From contig NZ_JAHLNO010000004.1 in NCBI RefSeq assembly GCF_018916875.1, positions 372,001 to 436,000 on the forward strand: a stretch of DNA of 64,000 nt, in the 5' to 3' direction. The translations under genes were made by a program, and so were the position numbers. Under the pieces are notes generated by a model. The model ran no database searches and was not told the DNA's origin. It saw only the letters and a list, made by a program, of their open reading frames with translations. Of the stretch, positions 46,970 to 57,648 are shown piece by piece. Each line of letters begins with the position of its first letter. Position 1 is the first letter of the stretch. Origin of the DNA: Virgibacillus proomii. GTDB lineage: Bacteria > Bacillota > Bacilli > Bacillales > Amphibacillaceae.

Positions 46970-47713
46970 TTGCTTGAAAAGATACAAGGTATTGTATTAA
47001 AAACACGAGATTATGGGGAAACGCATAAGATTGTAACGATTTATAGTAAAAAAATTGGGAAGCTCTCAGCAATAGCAAAAGGAGCAAAAAAGCCAAAGAG
47101 CAGAATGGCTGCTGTAACGCAGCCATTCATATATGCTGAATTTTTAATGTATATAAATAAAGGGTTAAGCACGATACAACAAGGTGAGATTCTTTATTCC
47201 TTTCGATCAATTCGTGAAGATATTATTAAGACTGCATACGCAGCTTATGCAGTCGAACTTACGGATAAATTATTAGATGATAAACAGCCAGATCCTTTTA
47301 TTTTCGATCAACTTTATCAAACTATGTCATGGATTGAAAAAGAGGAGGATGCTCGTATTCCCCTTATGATGTTTGAAATAAAGCTATATAAGAAAGGCGG
47401 CTTTGCTCCAACATTGGCTTACTGCTCAAATTGCAAACAACGACATCTTCCTTTTGCTTTCTCTATTAAAGAAGCGGGGCTACTATGTTCATCATGTCGA
47501 AGCATGGATCTCCAAGCTGTTTTATTACCTGATGCTGTTGCAAAATTATTACATATTTTTTCTACTGTTGAGCTTAAGCAAGTAACCAGTATATCAGTAA
47601 AAGAGGAAAACAAACAGCTGCTCAGGCAATTGTTAGATAACTATTATGATTATTATGGAGGATACTTCCTAAAATCAAGAAAATTTTTACGTCAACTGAA
47701 TTCATTGAAATAA
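46970..47713 (+). CDS. recO: DNA repair protein RecO
   Basis: 247-aa recombination mediator that helps load RecA on SSB-covered DNA. The N-terminal OB fold (IQGIVLKTRDYGETHKIV to KGAKKPKSRMAAVTQPF) is followed by a helical domain. The four-Cys zinc site is CSNC...CSSC (about 147-171). The start is TTG at 46970 with AAAGGTGAAG upstream, giving MLEKIQGIVL as in relatives. The glyQS promoter begins right after its stop. Confidence 0.95.
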   Translation: MLEKIQGIVLKTRDYGETHKIVTIYSKKIGKLSAIAKGAKKPKSRMAAVTQPFIYAEFLMYINKGLSTIQQGEILYSFRSIREDIIKTAYAAYAVELTDKLLDDKQPDPFIFDQLYQTMSWIEKEEDARIPLMMFEIKLYKKGGFAPTLAYCSNCKQRHLPFAFSIKEAGLLCSSCRSMDLQAVLLPDAVAKLLHIFSTVELKQVTSISVKEENKQLLRQLLDNYYDYYGGYFLKSRKFLRQLNSLK

Positions 47714-47714
47714 G

Positions 47715-47743
47715 TTGACAGGTCTTATAGTTTCCCTTATTAT
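47715..47743 (+). promoter_or_regulatory. sigma-A promoter of the glyQS T-box transcript
   Basis: TTGACA (47715-47720), 17-nt spacer, TATTAT (47738-47743), just upstream of the T-box leader. Confidence 0.8.
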
Positions 47744-47750
47744 TTGACAT

Positions 47751-47964
47751 AGAATAATATATGTTTATGCGAAGATGAAGAGAAGTACTGTTGAAATCTC
47801 TATAGCGAGTTCAGAATGGTGGGAGCTGAGCGAGAAGACAATTAGGAAGGGCGCTTCGGAGCATGTTGAATAAAGCGGCTTATAAGTTATAAGCAAGTAG
47901 GGTGGAACCGCGGATTAACCCCGTCCCTATGTCTATTCGCTAGACATAAGGGCCGGGGATTTTA
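47751..47964 (+). ncRNA. glycine T-box riboswitch
   Basis: The leader has the T-box sequence AGGGTGGAACCGCGG (47899-47913), stem I landmarks (AGAGAAGTA, AATGGTGGGAGCTG) and a specifier GGC (47850-47852) in AAGGGCGCTTCGGAGC, fitting glycine. The terminator hairpin (47919-47964) competes with an antiterminator formed with the T-box. Uncharged tRNA-Gly would allow glyQS transcription. The 5' end is estimated from the promoter. Confidence 0.95.
47919..47964 (+). terminator. T-box regulated terminator of glyQS
   Basis: CCCCG, CCCTATGTCTA and TAGACATA, GGG, CGGGG form the stem, followed by ATTTTAT. Confidence 0.9.
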
Positions 47965-47997
47965 TATTGTATTAACTGTATTGGAGGATGCGAACTG

Positions 47998-48876
47998 ATG
48001 AATATTCAAGAAATGATCTTAACACTACAAAAATATTGGTCTGAACACAATTGTATTTTAATGCAAGCATATGATGTCGAAAAGGGAGCAGGTACAATGT
48101 CACCTATGACATTATTACGAAGCCTAGGTCCGGAGCCTTGGAATGTAGCTTATGTTGAGCCTTCAAGAAGACCGGCAGATGGGAGATATGGCGAAAATCC
48201 AAATCGGCTATATCAGCACCACCAGTTTCAAGTTATTATGAAGCCTTCTCCGGATAATATTCAAGAACTCTATTTAGCATCTTTAGAGAAATTAGGCATT
48301 GATCCGCTTGCTCATGATATAAGGTTTGTAGAGGATAATTGGGAGAATCCGACCTTGGGTGCAGCTGGATTAGGTTGGGAAGTCTGGTTAGATGGGATGG
48401 AAATCACACAATTTACCTATTTTCAACAAATCGGTGGCTTAGAAGCAAATCCAGTTTCAGTAGAATTAACGTATGGAATTGAGCGATTAGCCTCGTATAT
48501 TCAAGACCAAGAGAATGTATTTGATTTAGAATGGACAAAAGGAGTGACTGTAAGAGATATCTTTTTCCAACCAGAATATGAACATTCTACGTATACATTT
48601 GAAACATCTAATACGGAAATGCTTTTTGAGCTGTTTACCAATTATGAACGAGAAGCAAAGACGACGATGGAAAAGGGGCTCGTATTCCCTGCATATGATT
48701 ATGTGCTCAAATGCTCGCATACATTTAATCTTTTGGATGCTAAGGGCGTCATATCTGTTACTGAACGAACAGGATACATTACAAGAATCCGTAATTTAGC
48801 AAGAGGTATTGCCAAAGCTTATGTTGCTGAAAGAGAACGATTAGGGTTCCCTATGCTGAAAAAGGAGGAGCAATAA
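47998..48876 (+). CDS. glyQ: glycyl-tRNA synthetase alpha subunit
   Basis: 292-aa catalytic subunit of the tetrameric bacterial glycyl-tRNA synthetase. It begins [19 protein letters not shown] with the family blocks [44 protein letters not shown] and [21 protein letters not shown]. The ATG follows TTGGAGGATG, downstream of the T-box. Two nt separate it from glyS. Confidence 0.97.
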   Translation: MNIQEMILTLQKYWSEHNCILMQAYDVEKGAGTMSPMTLLRSLGPEPWNVAYVEPSRRPADGRYGENPNRLYQHHQFQVIMKPSPDNIQELYLASLEKLGIDPLAHDIRFVEDNWENPTLGAAGLGWEVWLDGMEITQFTYFQQIGGLEANPVSVELTYGIERLASYIQDQENVFDLEWTKGVTVRDIFFQPEYEHSTYTFETSNTEMLFELFTNYEREAKTTMEKGLVFPAYDYVLKCSHTFNLLDAKGVISVTERTGYITRIRNLARGIAKAYVAERERLGFPMLKKEEQ

Positions 48877-48878
48877 AC

Positions 48879-50957
48879 ATGACAAAGGACGCTTTATTTG
48901 AAATCGGATTGGAAGAGTTACCAGCTCGATTTATTGATGATGCTGAACACCAATTAAAGGAAAAAACCGCAGCTTGGCTGAAGGGATTACGTATACCTTT
49001 TGAAAGCTTAACAACGTATTCTACACCTAGACGATTAGCGGTACTTATAACAGGTCTATCTGAAGAGCAAACAACGATAGAGGAAGAAGTAAAGGGACCA
49101 GCTGAAAAAATAGCTAAAGATGAATCCGGTAATTGGACAAAGGCAGCGATTGGATTTACGAAAGGACAGGGGAAGTCAGTAGAAGACATTTATATCAAGG
49201 ATTACAAGGGTACAGCTTATATATATGTGAAAAAGCGTATTGAAGGGAAACCAACCAAGGAATTATTACCTGATTTTCGAGATATTATCACCTCAATAAC
49301 TTTTGGTAAAAATATGCGCTGGGGAACGCATTCTTTGCGTTACGCACGTCCGATCCGCTGGTTAGTCGGTTTATTTGGATTCGAAATTATTCCGTTTGAA
49401 ATAGTAAAAGTATTAAGCAGTAATGTTACTTATGGTCATCGTTTTTTAGGAGAAAAAGTAATCATTGATGCTCCGGCAAACTATGAAGAAATAATGAATC
49501 AACAGTATGTTATGGTAGATGCTCAAAAACGGGAAGCCTTTATTTTACAAGGTATTCAAGAATTAGAGCAAGAAAAATCCATTCAAATCCCGGTAGATGA
49601 GGATCTACTAAATGAAGTTCGAAACTTAGTAGAATATCCTCACGTATTTCTTGGTGAATTTGAAAATGAATTTTTAGCGATTCCTGAGGAAGTATTAATT
49701 ACATCCATGAAGGAGCATCAACGATATTTTCCTGTACGATCGCAAACAGGAGAATTACTGCCTTACTTTGTTGGTGTACGCAATGGTAATGGAGACAATT
49801 TGGAGACAGTTATTAAAGGGAATGAAAAGGTATTACGTGCCCGCTTATCGGATGCTGCCTTTTTCTATGATGAAGATCGGAAGCAATCGATTGATTTTTA
49901 CTTGTCTAAATTGGAGCGCGTAGTCTTTCAAGAACAACTTGGAACAATACACGATAAGGTAAACCGATTAATTTCCTTGACAAAGCATATTAGTCAATGT
50001 TTAGCACTATCTGCGGATGATATGGAAAAGGCATTACGTGCTGCAGAAATTTGTAAATTTGATTTAACGACAAGTATGGTCAATGAATTTACTGAATTAC
50101 AAGGAGTTATTGGTGAAAAATATGCACGCTTCTACGGTGAAGATCATATCGTAGCACAAGCTGTTCGTGAGCATTATTTACCAAAACAAGCAAATGGTGA
50201 TTTTCCAGAGACAGTAATAGGGACGATTATAAGCATTGTGGATAAGTTAGACACAATTACAGGATGTATAGCTGTTGGTTTACTACCAACTGGCTCACAT
50301 GATCCTTATGGTTTACGTCGTCAAGCTATTGGCATTTTAAAAATGGTTCATCAAAATAAGTGGCATGTTTCGATAGAAGAGCTAATTCAATTAGCATTGA
50401 CTGTACTTACTGAATCAACCGTACAAATCTCTGAAAAGGAATCAGTTGCTGTAAATATCCAGGACTTTTTCCTGCAACGGGCCGCTTACTTGTTTAAGGA
50501 AGCAGGGGTCGAACAAGATATTACTCAAGCTGTACTACATGAACAGATTGGTGATTATGAATATAGTTTAGCAAAAGCTAATCTGTTGTCATTAAAGAGA
50601 AATGATGATAATTTTAAACCAATTCAGGAAGCGTTTGTTCGAGTTTTAAACTTGGTACAAAAGTCAGAAGCTAGTGAGGTTAATCCAAATTTATTTGAAA
50701 CGGAATCGGAAAAAGTATTATACCAAAAATTTTGTACGGTTGAAGAAGCGTATCAAACAACATCAAGAAACGCTGAAAAAGATTTGCAATTACTTGGACA
50801 ACTGGCAACTCCAATTCATGCGTTTTTTGATCATAATATGGTAATGGTGGACAACATCGAAATTCGCAATAATCGTTTAGCATTGCTTTACCAAATTGCT
50901 ACGTTAATCAAGCGTTATGCAGACTTAACTAAGATTGAATGGAAGCAAAGTTTTTAA
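48879..50957 (+). CDS. glyS: glycyl-tRNA synthetase beta subunit
   Basis: 692-aa beta subunit, needed for tRNA binding and activity of the alpha2beta2 enzyme. It starts TKDALFEIGLEELPARF and carries the STPRRLAVLI block, an HD-like domain near ITSMKEHQRYFPV, the RYARPIRWLVGLF segment near 152 and a C-terminal anticodon-binding DALR-type domain with HAFFDHNMVMV near 650. Length is normal. Under T-box control with glyQ. Confidence 0.97.
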   Translation: MTKDALFEIGLEELPARFIDDAEHQLKEKTAAWLKGLRIPFESLTTYSTPRRLAVLITGLSEEQTTIEEEVKGPAEKIAKDESGNWTKAAIGFTKGQGKSVEDIYIKDYKGTAYIYVKKRIEGKPTKELLPDFRDIITSITFGKNMRWGTHSLRYARPIRWLVGLFGFEIIPFEIVKVLSSNVTYGHRFLGEKVIIDAPANYEEIMNQQYVMVDAQKREAFILQGIQELEQEKSIQIPVDEDLLNEVRNLVEYPHVFLGEFENEFLAIPEEVLITSMKEHQRYFPVRSQTGELLPYFVGVRNGNGDNLETVIKGNEKVLRARLSDAAFFYDEDRKQSIDFYLSKLERVVFQEQLGTIHDKVNRLISLTKHISQCLALSADDMEKALRAAEICKFDLTTSMVNEFTELQGVIGEKYARFYGEDHIVAQAVREHYLPKQANGDFPETVIGTIISIVDKLDTITGCIAVGLLPTGSHDPYGLRRQAIGILKMVHQNKWHVSIEELIQLALTVLTESTVQISEKESVAVNIQDFFLQRAAYLFKEAGVEQDITQAVLHEQIGDYEYSLAKANLLSLKRNDDNFKPIQEAFVRVLNLVQKSEASEVNPNLFETESEKVLYQKFCTVEEAYQTTSRNAEKDLQLLGQLATPIHAFFDHNMVMVDNIEIRNNRLALLYQIATLIKRYADLTKIEWKQSF

Positions 50958-51050
50958 TTAAATCTTACTTAAATAGCCGGTATGATTCTCATTCCCTCTC
51001 ATTTCGTCTATAATAGTATATGGGTTACATCGTTTGTAGGTGGTGAGGGA

Positions 51051-51680
51051 ATGGAATTATCAAAAAGGCAAGAAGAAATCATTGAAATTGTTAAAGCAAA
51101 TGGGCCAATAACTGGGGAAAACATTGCAGAGCGTCTTCATTTAACAAGAGCAACTTTACGACCAGATCTAGCAATCCTAACGATGGCGGGCTTTCTTGAT
51201 GCCCGTCCTCGGGTTGGCTATTTTTACACAGGTAAAACCGGAAATGAATTGCTCACCGAACAGGTGAAAAAACTAAAGGCTCATGAATACCAACATGTAC
51301 CAATTGTTGTAAAAGAGAGTGCTTCTGTTTATGATGCAATTTCAACGATGTTTTTGGAGGATGTTGGAACATTGTTTGTCATAGATGACAAAGCTTGCTT
51401 AGCAGGGGTGTTATCGCGAAAAGATTTATTACGAGCCAGTATAGGAAAACAGGATTTAAATGCAATCCCTGTTCATATTATTATGACTAGAATGCCGAAT
51501 ATAACGGTATGTCGAAAAGAAGATCCATTAGTAGACGTAGCTCAGAATTTAATTAATAAACAAATTGATGGTATACCGGTTGTTAAGGATACAGATTCAG
51601 GCTTAGAAGTTGTTGGTCGAATAACAAAAACAACCATTACAAAAGCATTTGTTGAACTGGTGCTGGGCGATCATATCTAA
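51051..51680 (+). CDS. ccpN: transcriptional repressor CcpN
   Basis: 209-aa repressor of gluconeogenic genes gapB and pckA under glycolytic conditions (in B. subtilis). The N-terminal winged helix is LSKRQEEIIEIVKANGPITGENIAERLHLTRATLRPDLAIL, followed by two CBS domains (about 80-140 and 145-205) with the signature VPVHIIMTRMPNITV-like block. The ATG at 51051 after GGTGAGGG replaces the longer frame from 50982. It is followed 18 nt later by its usual partner ppsR/yqfL. Confidence 0.95.
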   Translation: MELSKRQEEIIEIVKANGPITGENIAERLHLTRATLRPDLAILTMAGFLDARPRVGYFYTGKTGNELLTEQVKKLKAHEYQHVPIVVKESASVYDAISTMFLEDVGTLFVIDDKACLAGVLSRKDLLRASIGKQDLNAIPVHIIMTRMPNITVCRKEDPLVDVAQNLINKQIDGIPVVKDTDSGLEVVGRITKTTITKAFVELVLGDHI

Positions 51681-51698
51681 GTTGAGAGGAGTAGATTC

Positions 51699-52499
51699 AT
51701 GTATACACATACCGTCTATATATTATCCGATTCGGTCGGGGAAACAGCAGAATTGGTAATTAAGGCAGGCTTAAGCCAGTTTAATCATGGTTCTTACAAG
51801 ATTCAGCGAATTCCATACGTAGAAGATAAAGCAACCATTGATGAAGCATTACAGCTTGCTAAGGAAGGTAAAGAACTTATTGGTTTCACACTTGTTGATC
51901 CAATGCTTAGAAATTATTTAAATGAACGTGCGAAGCAAATGAATATAGAAGCGATAGACATCATGGGGCCTGTGTTAAAATCGATGGAGCGCATATTCGA
52001 TCATTCGCCGAGATTAGAACCAGGCTTAGTCCATAAATTGGATGAAGATTACTTTAAACGAATAGAAGCGATTGAATTTGCAGTAAAATATGATGACGGA
52101 CGTGATTCAAGAGGCATTGCAAGAGCAGATATTGTGCTTATAGGTGTTTCTCGCACCTCGAAAACTCCTCTTTCTCAATACTTGGCCCATAAAAGATTAA
52201 AGGTTGCAAACGTTCCAATTGTGCCAGAAGTCGATCCTCCTGAAGAGCTATTTGAGGTTGATCCGGCAAAATGCATTGGACTTCGAATAAATGCAGATAA
52301 ACTATATGAAATTCGTAAAGAACGATTACGAGCTTTAGGTTTAGGAGAACAAGCAACTTATGCAAATCTTGACCGGATTCAAAAAGAACTCGATTATTTT
52401 GATAAAATCGTTAAAAAAATTGGCTGTAAGGTAATTGATGTTTCGAATAAAGCTGTTGAAGAAACAGCCAATAGTATTAGACAAATCGTTCATAAATAA
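51699..52499 (+). CDS. yqfL: pyruvate phosphate dikinase / PEP synthase regulatory protein (YqfL)
   Basis: 266-aa bifunctional kinase/pyrophosphorylase family (DUF299) that regulates pyruvate phosphate dikinase or PEP synthase by phosphorylation. It has [11 protein letters not shown] at about 9-19 and the P-loop [12 protein letters not shown] (about 149-160). The pairing with ccpN is as in B. subtilis, where YqfL modulates CcpN activity. Which dikinase it acts on here cannot be seen from the window. Confidence 0.94.
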   Translation: MYTHTVYILSDSVGETAELVIKAGLSQFNHGSYKIQRIPYVEDKATIDEALQLAKEGKELIGFTLVDPMLRNYLNERAKQMNIEAIDIMGPVLKSMERIFDHSPRLEPGLVHKLDEDYFKRIEAIEFAVKYDDGRDSRGIARADIVLIGVSRTSKTPLSQYLAHKRLKVANVPIVPEVDPPEELFEVDPAKCIGLRINADKLYEIRKERLRALGLGEQATYANLDRIQKELDYFDKIVKKIGCKVIDVSNKAVEETANSIRQIVHK

Positions 52500-52514
52500 A
52501 CATACATTTTACTC

Positions 52515-52545
52515 AAAAACATTCTATCTTCATAGAATGTTTTTT
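52515..52545 (+). terminator. rho-independent terminator of ccpN-yqfL
   Basis: AAAAACATTCTAT, loop CTTC, ATAGAATGTTTTTT. Confidence 0.88.
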
Positions 52546-52786
52546 GCCCTTATAGATTATCGTTGCTTTAAGATGTATGTTTTAACTTTAATAGCTAAAA
52601 GAGAAGATCAACAAAACTATGATTAGGAAACTAAACGATTGGTAATAATGAAATCTTAGGAGCATTTTAATAGCTTTTTTTTTCGAAGTATACTATAATA
52701 TTTTTTTGGACTGTACAGTTGTAGAGTTTTTTAAGAAGTCAGTCAAATTAAGTATTTAACCTTACTCCATATATTTTAAAAATCAT

Positions 52787-52889
52787 TCTTTTTTATACTA
52801 TAGGAAAGTATAAAATTTTAGGGTTTATAGTATAAGAAAAACTATAGCTTTCGCTAAAGACTTGGCGATAAGCCAAGTTTTTCTAATAT
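52787..52889. repeat. structured 103-bp element F, copy 2
   Basis: Reverse complement of copy 1 (14498-14600) with one difference. That difference turns a G-T pair of copy 1 into an A-T pair in the TAGC-GAAA-GCTA stem. It lies in the 1.2-kb gap before dnaG. I see nothing else between 52546 and 53216. Confidence 0.8.
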
Positions 52890-53216
52890 GGAGTGATGAG
52901 ATAAAGCAGGAATTTTAAATAGTTCTTAAACATTTTTCAATTATTGCAAGAACATTCAACTGCTTTTAACCAATCAGATAACATCAATTTGAGCACAGAT
53001 TTTACCTGCTCATTAAACTAACTCGCATGGCAATAGGTATTTCCTTTTATTTTCAGGACTTTAGAAACGGGACTTATGAAATAAACTTATCTTTAAAAGC
53101 AGGACTTTTTAGAAAAGATGTAGAAGTATGTAATATAGCGTGACTCTAAAAAGTTCGCTGCTTCAGGAACTGATTTATGTAACTAAATATTTATTACATG
53201 CAATAAATAATAATGT

Positions 53217-53529
53217 GTGTTCAAAAAGAGAGCAAATAAACGGGAGCGGCTAAGATCACAACGTCCTTGAAAAAATCGCGATTGTCGCTATCAACGTTTT
53301 TATTGTCGTGTGTGCCGATCTCAATTGGGCATTTAAATGCTGTTAACTCAATACTTTGTCTTTTTGTTTAAAAACCATTACAGTGATAGAGTTTATCTCA
53401 CATTCCAGATTAAAATTCTCATTCGTGTCGTCTTAACTTTAGCGGTTAAAATTTTATTCATTCAAACGTACACTGAAATCCAATACGTCATTTTTACCGA
53501 TTTTTTAGCGAACTTTTTGAACAACCTCT
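53217..53529. repeat. MITE-like repeat family E, copy before dnaG
   Basis: Left end GTGTTCAAAAAGAGAGC, right end ACTTTTTGAACAACCTCT. It contains GGGCATTTAAATGC and an internal CGGCTAAG...CAACGTCCTTG segment shared with the copy at 30011. Confidence 0.65.
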
Positions 53530-53675
53530 AAAATATGCATGTGAAAAAGCCGATCCTTCAGCTAAGTTATTTAATATATAGAGAAGGTATTTTTTTCGAG
53601 ATAAGAAAAAATATTGTCGAAAAATAAAGGGTTTTTTTTATGAGAGGCGAATATTAAATACCATGGTGATGTTTT

Positions 53676-55493
53676 ATGTCTAATCAAATTCCTGAGGAAG
53701 TAATCGAAGCAATTCGTAAAGCAAATGATATTGTAGATGTTGTAGGAGATTATGTTCAATTAAAAAAGCAGGGAAGAAACTATTTTGGATTATGCCCGTT
53801 TCATGGTGAAAAAACACCATCATTTTCCGTAACCAAAGACAAGCAAATTTTTCATTGCTTTGGTTGTGGTAAAGGTGGCAATGTAATTACGTTTTTAATG
53901 GAGATAGAGAATTTTTCGTTTTATGAAGCATTACAATTTCTGGCAGATCGTAGTGGGGTTCCATTACCGGATAATCTTCAGCTAAAAAAGGAAAGCTCTC
54001 TTTCTCAGGAAAGTCAAGATATGTTATCTGCACATGAGTGGTTAACAAAACTTTACCATCACTTATTACGTTATACAAAAGATGGTAAAGAAGGGTATAC
54101 CTATTTAAAAGAAAGAGGGATTAATGATCCAACTATTGATGCTTTCCAACTTGGATTTAGTCCAAATGTGGCACAATTTACTGCTGAATTCCTCGAAAAA
54201 AAAGGATACCATCAACAATTATTAGTAAAAGCTGGGTTACTTCGTGTTACTGACTCTGGAGAAGCAACAGATCGTTTCCTAGGCAGAGTTATTTTCCCTA
54301 TTCGTAATCATTTAGGTAAGATAGTCGCTTTTGGTGGACGAGCTATTGATGATCATAAGCCGAAATATATCAACAGTCCCGAAAGTGAACTTTTCCACAA
54401 AGGCAAGCTGCTATACAATTTTGATTTGGCCAAAAGACATATTCGCAAACAAAATGAAGCTATTTTACTTGAGGGGCAAATGGATGTTATCGCAGCATAT
54501 CAGGCCGGGATTCGTAATGTAGTTGCTACTTTAGGAACTGCATTGACTGATTTTCAAGCAAAATTACTAAAGCGGTATGTTAATATGGTGGTTATTTGTT
54601 ATGATGGTGATCGAGCTGGTCTTGATGCTGCTTATAAAGCTGCTGTGTTATTACGGCAATCAGGGTGTGAAGTAAAAATTGCCCACCTTGATCCTGATAT
54701 GGATCCAGATAGTTATATACATGCGTATGGAGGAGAAGCTTTTGAAAAAGATGTAATTAAAGCTAGTGATACGTTTATGAGTTTTTATATGCGATTTTTG
54801 AAGAAAGATTATAATTTAAATTATGAAGGAGATCGCATAGACTATATGGAAGCAGTATTAAAGCAGCTGGCGAAGATTGACAGCCCGTTAGAACGGGAAT
54901 ACTATATAAAGGAATTGAGTAATGAATTCAATATTTCTATAGCTGCATTACAAGACGAAATTTTCGATTATCGGGAAAAGTTTGGATTAAATAAGGATAA
55001 TCAACAAAAGAACAGATATACTAGTAGTAAACTATGGAATGCTAGAAAATCCCAATTATTACCAGCTTCTCATAATGCAGAACGTTATCTACTTGCTTAT
55101 ATGCTACAAGATGTACGAATAGCTGATAAGGTGCAAGATAAAATTGGAGCAGGCTTTCAGTTAGATGCTCATAAAATTATTGTTACTCATCTATATGCAT
55201 TTTATGAAGAAGGAAATGATCCAGATGTTAGTTTATTCCTAGGACGAATCACTGAACCTGGTTTGCAAAAGATAATTACAGAAATTGCAATGTTGCCATT
55301 ACAGGAGGATATAAGTGATAAACAATTAGATGATTATATCCATATAATCATAACAAATCGAACAGATAAGGTAACAATAAAATCATTAAAGGAACAGCAG
55401 AAAATAGCAGAACAACAAAATGATCCAATAAAAGCAGCACAAATTGCCATGCAAATTATTGAGATAAAAAAGCAATTAAAAAATATGAATTAA
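53676..55493 (+). CDS. dnaG: DNA primase
   Basis: 605-aa primase. The N-terminal zinc finger is [13 protein letters not shown]...HCFGCGKGG (CHCC type, about 39-68). The catalytic TOPRIM region holds [15 protein letters not shown] (about 264-278) and [14 protein letters not shown] (about 306-319). The C-terminal helicase-binding domain is Gln/Lys-rich. The ATG follows GGTGATG. Together with sigA it forms the macromolecular synthesis operon, 31 nt apart; the yqxD gene found upstream in B. subtilis is absent from this gap. Confidence 0.97.
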   Translation: MSNQIPEEVIEAIRKANDIVDVVGDYVQLKKQGRNYFGLCPFHGEKTPSFSVTKDKQIFHCFGCGKGGNVITFLMEIENFSFYEALQFLADRSGVPLPDNLQLKKESSLSQESQDMLSAHEWLTKLYHHLLRYTKDGKEGYTYLKERGINDPTIDAFQLGFSPNVAQFTAEFLEKKGYHQQLLVKAGLLRVTDSGEATDRFLGRVIFPIRNHLGKIVAFGGRAIDDHKPKYINSPESELFHKGKLLYNFDLAKRHIRKQNEAILLEGQMDVIAAYQAGIRNVVATLGTALTDFQAKLLKRYVNMVVICYDGDRAGLDAAYKAAVLLRQSGCEVKIAHLDPDMDPDSYIHAYGGEAFEKDVIKASDTFMSFYMRFLKKDYNLNYEGDRIDYMEAVLKQLAKIDSPLEREYYIKELSNEFNISIAALQDEIFDYREKFGLNKDNQQKNRYTSSKLWNARKSQLLPASHNAERYLLAYMLQDVRIADKVQDKIGAGFQLDAHKIIVTHLYAFYEEGNDPDVSLFLGRITEPGLQKIITEIAMLPLQEDISDKQLDDYIHIIITNRTDKVTIKSLKEQQKIAEQQNDPIKAAQIAMQIIEIKKQLKNMN

Positions 55494-55524
55494 TATTTGG
55501 TGTAGTCTGGAAGGAGGGGGACTC

Positions 55525-56649
55525 ATGGCCGATAACAAGCCTTCACAAACAAAAGAAAACGAACATGAATTAACCCTAGATCAAGCGAAAGATCGCTTGG
55601 TGGAAATGGGAAAAAAGCGTGGCACTTTAGCGTATGAAGAAATTGCTGATCGCTTATCTAATTTTACCATTGAATCAGATCATATGGATGAATTTTATGA
55701 GTACCTAGGAGATCAAGGAATTGAAGTTATAGGTGAATCGGAAGAAGATCCCAGCATGAAAGAAATTGAAAAAGAAGAAGAGTTTAATTTAAATGATCTC
55801 AGTGTACCACTAGGTATTAAGATAAATGATCCTGTTCGTATGTATTTGAAGGAAATTGGTCGTGTCGACTTATTGTCCGCTGAAGAGGAAATAGAATTAG
55901 CTACAAGAATAGAGCAAGGTGATGAAGAAGCAAAGCGTCGTCTTGCAGAAGCAAACTTGCGCTTAGTAGTCAGTATTGCAAAACGTTATGTTGGTCGAGG
56001 AATGCTGTTTTTGGATTTAATCCAAGAAGGTAACATGGGGTTGATCAAAGCAGTTGAAAAATTTGATCACCGTAAGGGATTTAAATTTAGTACCTATGCA
56101 ACTTGGTGGATCAGACAAGCAATTACAAGGGCAATTGCCGACCAAGCAAGAACCATTCGGATACCTGTGCATATGGTAGAAACCATTAATAAATTAATTC
56201 GTGTACAAAGACAGTTATTGCAGGATCTTGGAAGAGAGCCGACACCTGAAGAAATTGGAGAGGAAATGGATCTTTCTCCAGAAAAAGTACGAGACATCTT
56301 AAAAATTGCTCAAGAGCCTGTCTCGCTTGAAACACCAATTGGTGAAGAAGATGATTCACATTTAGGTGACTTTATTGAAGATCAGGAAGCAGTTTCTCCA
56401 TCTGATCACGCTGCATATGAACTACTAAAGGAACAACTTGAAGATGTATTAGATACACTTACAGATAGAGAAGAAAATGTGTTGAGACTTCGCTTCGGTC
56501 TAGACGACGGGCGCACAAGAACGCTAGAAGAAGTTGGTAAAGTGTTTGGTGTTACGAGAGAAAGAATTCGTCAAATTGAAGCAAAGGCATTGCGTAAACT
56601 AAGACATCCAAGCAGAAGTAAACGACTAAAAGACTTCTTAGATCAGTAA
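55525..56649 (+). CDS. sigA: primary RNA polymerase sigma factor SigA (RpoD)
   Basis: 374-aa housekeeping sigma-70. It has an N-terminal sigma 1.1-like region (about 15-75), region 1.2/2 with [22 protein letters not shown], the core-binding and -10 recognition block [29 protein letters not shown] (about 172-200), region 3, and region 4.2 helix-turn-helix [28 protein letters not shown]. The ATG follows GGAGGGGG. The terminator lies 8 nt after the stop. Confidence 0.98.
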   Translation: MADNKPSQTKENEHELTLDQAKDRLVEMGKKRGTLAYEEIADRLSNFTIESDHMDEFYEYLGDQGIEVIGESEEDPSMKEIEKEEEFNLNDLSVPLGIKINDPVRMYLKEIGRVDLLSAEEEIELATRIEQGDEEAKRRLAEANLRLVVSIAKRYVGRGMLFLDLIQEGNMGLIKAVEKFDHRKGFKFSTYATWWIRQAITRAIADQARTIRIPVHMVETINKLIRVQRQLLQDLGREPTPEEIGEEMDLSPEKVRDILKIAQEPVSLETPIGEEDDSHLGDFIEDQEAVSPSDHAAYELLKEQLEDVLDTLTDREENVLRLRFGLDDGRTRTLEEVGKVFGVTRERIRQIEAKALRKLRHPSRSKRLKDFLDQ

Positions 56650-56656
56650 TTAACCT

Positions 56657-56692
56657 GTCATTGGACAACTTTATGTTTGTCCAATGACCTTT
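56657..56692 (+). terminator. rho-independent terminator of dnaG-sigA
   Basis: GTCATTGGACAA and TTGTCCAATGAC form a 12-bp stem, followed by CTTT. Confidence 0.8.
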
Positions 56693-56709
56693 CCCATTTT
56701 ATATTTGAA

Positions 56710-57252
56710 ATGGAGGTAACGATAATTGACCAACGTAAGCAATTAGTCATAGAAGAAATCTTATTTTGGAAAGAACATAAACTTTTACCACCTGAATATT
56801 GCGATTTTTTACTTGCCTTATATTCAAAAGGTGATGGTTTTCAGCAAAAATTAACATATAAACAAAAAATCGTTATGTTTATCCAACTATTTCTTTTATC
56901 AGTATTGATACCGTTTTCATTTCTTATTATTTATTGTACGCAATTTCAGATAATTTTGCAACTAACTATTTTAATTCTTTTTCTTGGGTACTCCGTATGG
57001 ATGTATTATTCGCTAAAACATCGAAGAAAGTACAAAAATTATTACCATTGGCCACTAGTAACAAGCTTCTTGTTAGCATTATTCATTTCGGTACACCTAT
57101 CTAAACACTATTTGCATGAAAGTTTTAGCTTTTGGATCATTTCTATTCATTTTGTATTTTGGATTCTATACGGTCTTTATAAGCACGTGCACTATTTAGT
57201 CATAATCGGGATAACATCTCTATTATTCTTGCTTATATATGCCGTTTTATAA
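56710..57252 (+). CDS. small polytopic membrane protein of unknown function
   Basis: About 180 aa. An N-terminal soluble part (DQRKQLVIEEILFWKEHKLLPPEYCDFLLALY) is followed by four or five hydrophobic helices (about 58-175). I do not recognise the family. The start is unclear: the ATG at 56710 has no binding site. GGAGGT (56712-56717) is spaced 7 nt from an in-frame ATT at 56725, which would give a product starting IDQRK. A longer frame to 56677 runs into the sigA terminator. It directly follows sigA. Confidence 0.6.
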   Translation: MEVTIIDQRKQLVIEEILFWKEHKLLPPEYCDFLLALYSKGDGFQQKLTYKQKIVMFIQLFLLSVLIPFSFLIIYCTQFQIILQLTILILFLGYSVWMYYSLKHRRKYKNYYHWPLVTSFLLALFISVHLSKHYLHESFSFWIISIHFVFWILYGLYKHVHYLVIIGITSLLFLLIYAVL

Positions 57253-57410
57253 AAAATTCATAGCGAAACACTTTAAAGAAAAGTATTTTTCAAGTAAAAT
57301 GAATATAGTCTTTTAGAGTATGTTTGTTCAAAAAAATGGTTAATTGATATCATGAAGAGGGTTTGCTGTTTAAGAATGTGAACTCTTATAATGAAACGTT
57401 TATTAAGTAC

Positions 57411-57612
57411 GTGTTCAAAAAAGAGGGTAAATGGTTCTGCTAAGTTTGATGCGGGGGTACGGTTTCGAGTAACGGATTGTACACGGTTAGGAGCATGAGC
57501 TTCTAGAAACAAACCAGCTTTGAAATTCGAGGCATCACTTTTATCGGACCTTTTGAGCATTTTCTTATAAGCATCACCTCGTTTATATGAATAAACTTTT
57601 TGAACAACATCT
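57411..57612. repeat. MITE-like repeat family E, copy before cccA
   Basis: Left end GTGTTCAAAAAAGAGGG, right end ACTTTTTGAACAACATCT. It takes up most of the 395-nt gap before cccA; no other feature is visible there. Confidence 0.65.
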
Positions 57613-57648
57613 AATATCAAATGGGGAGATACATAAGGAGGAAAGGCA

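Noticed and set aside
52546-53675. A gene such as yqxD upstream of dnaG
   Set aside because: Short frames in this 1.1-kb stretch lack binding sites and overlap element F and repeat E; no YqxD-like sequence is visible.
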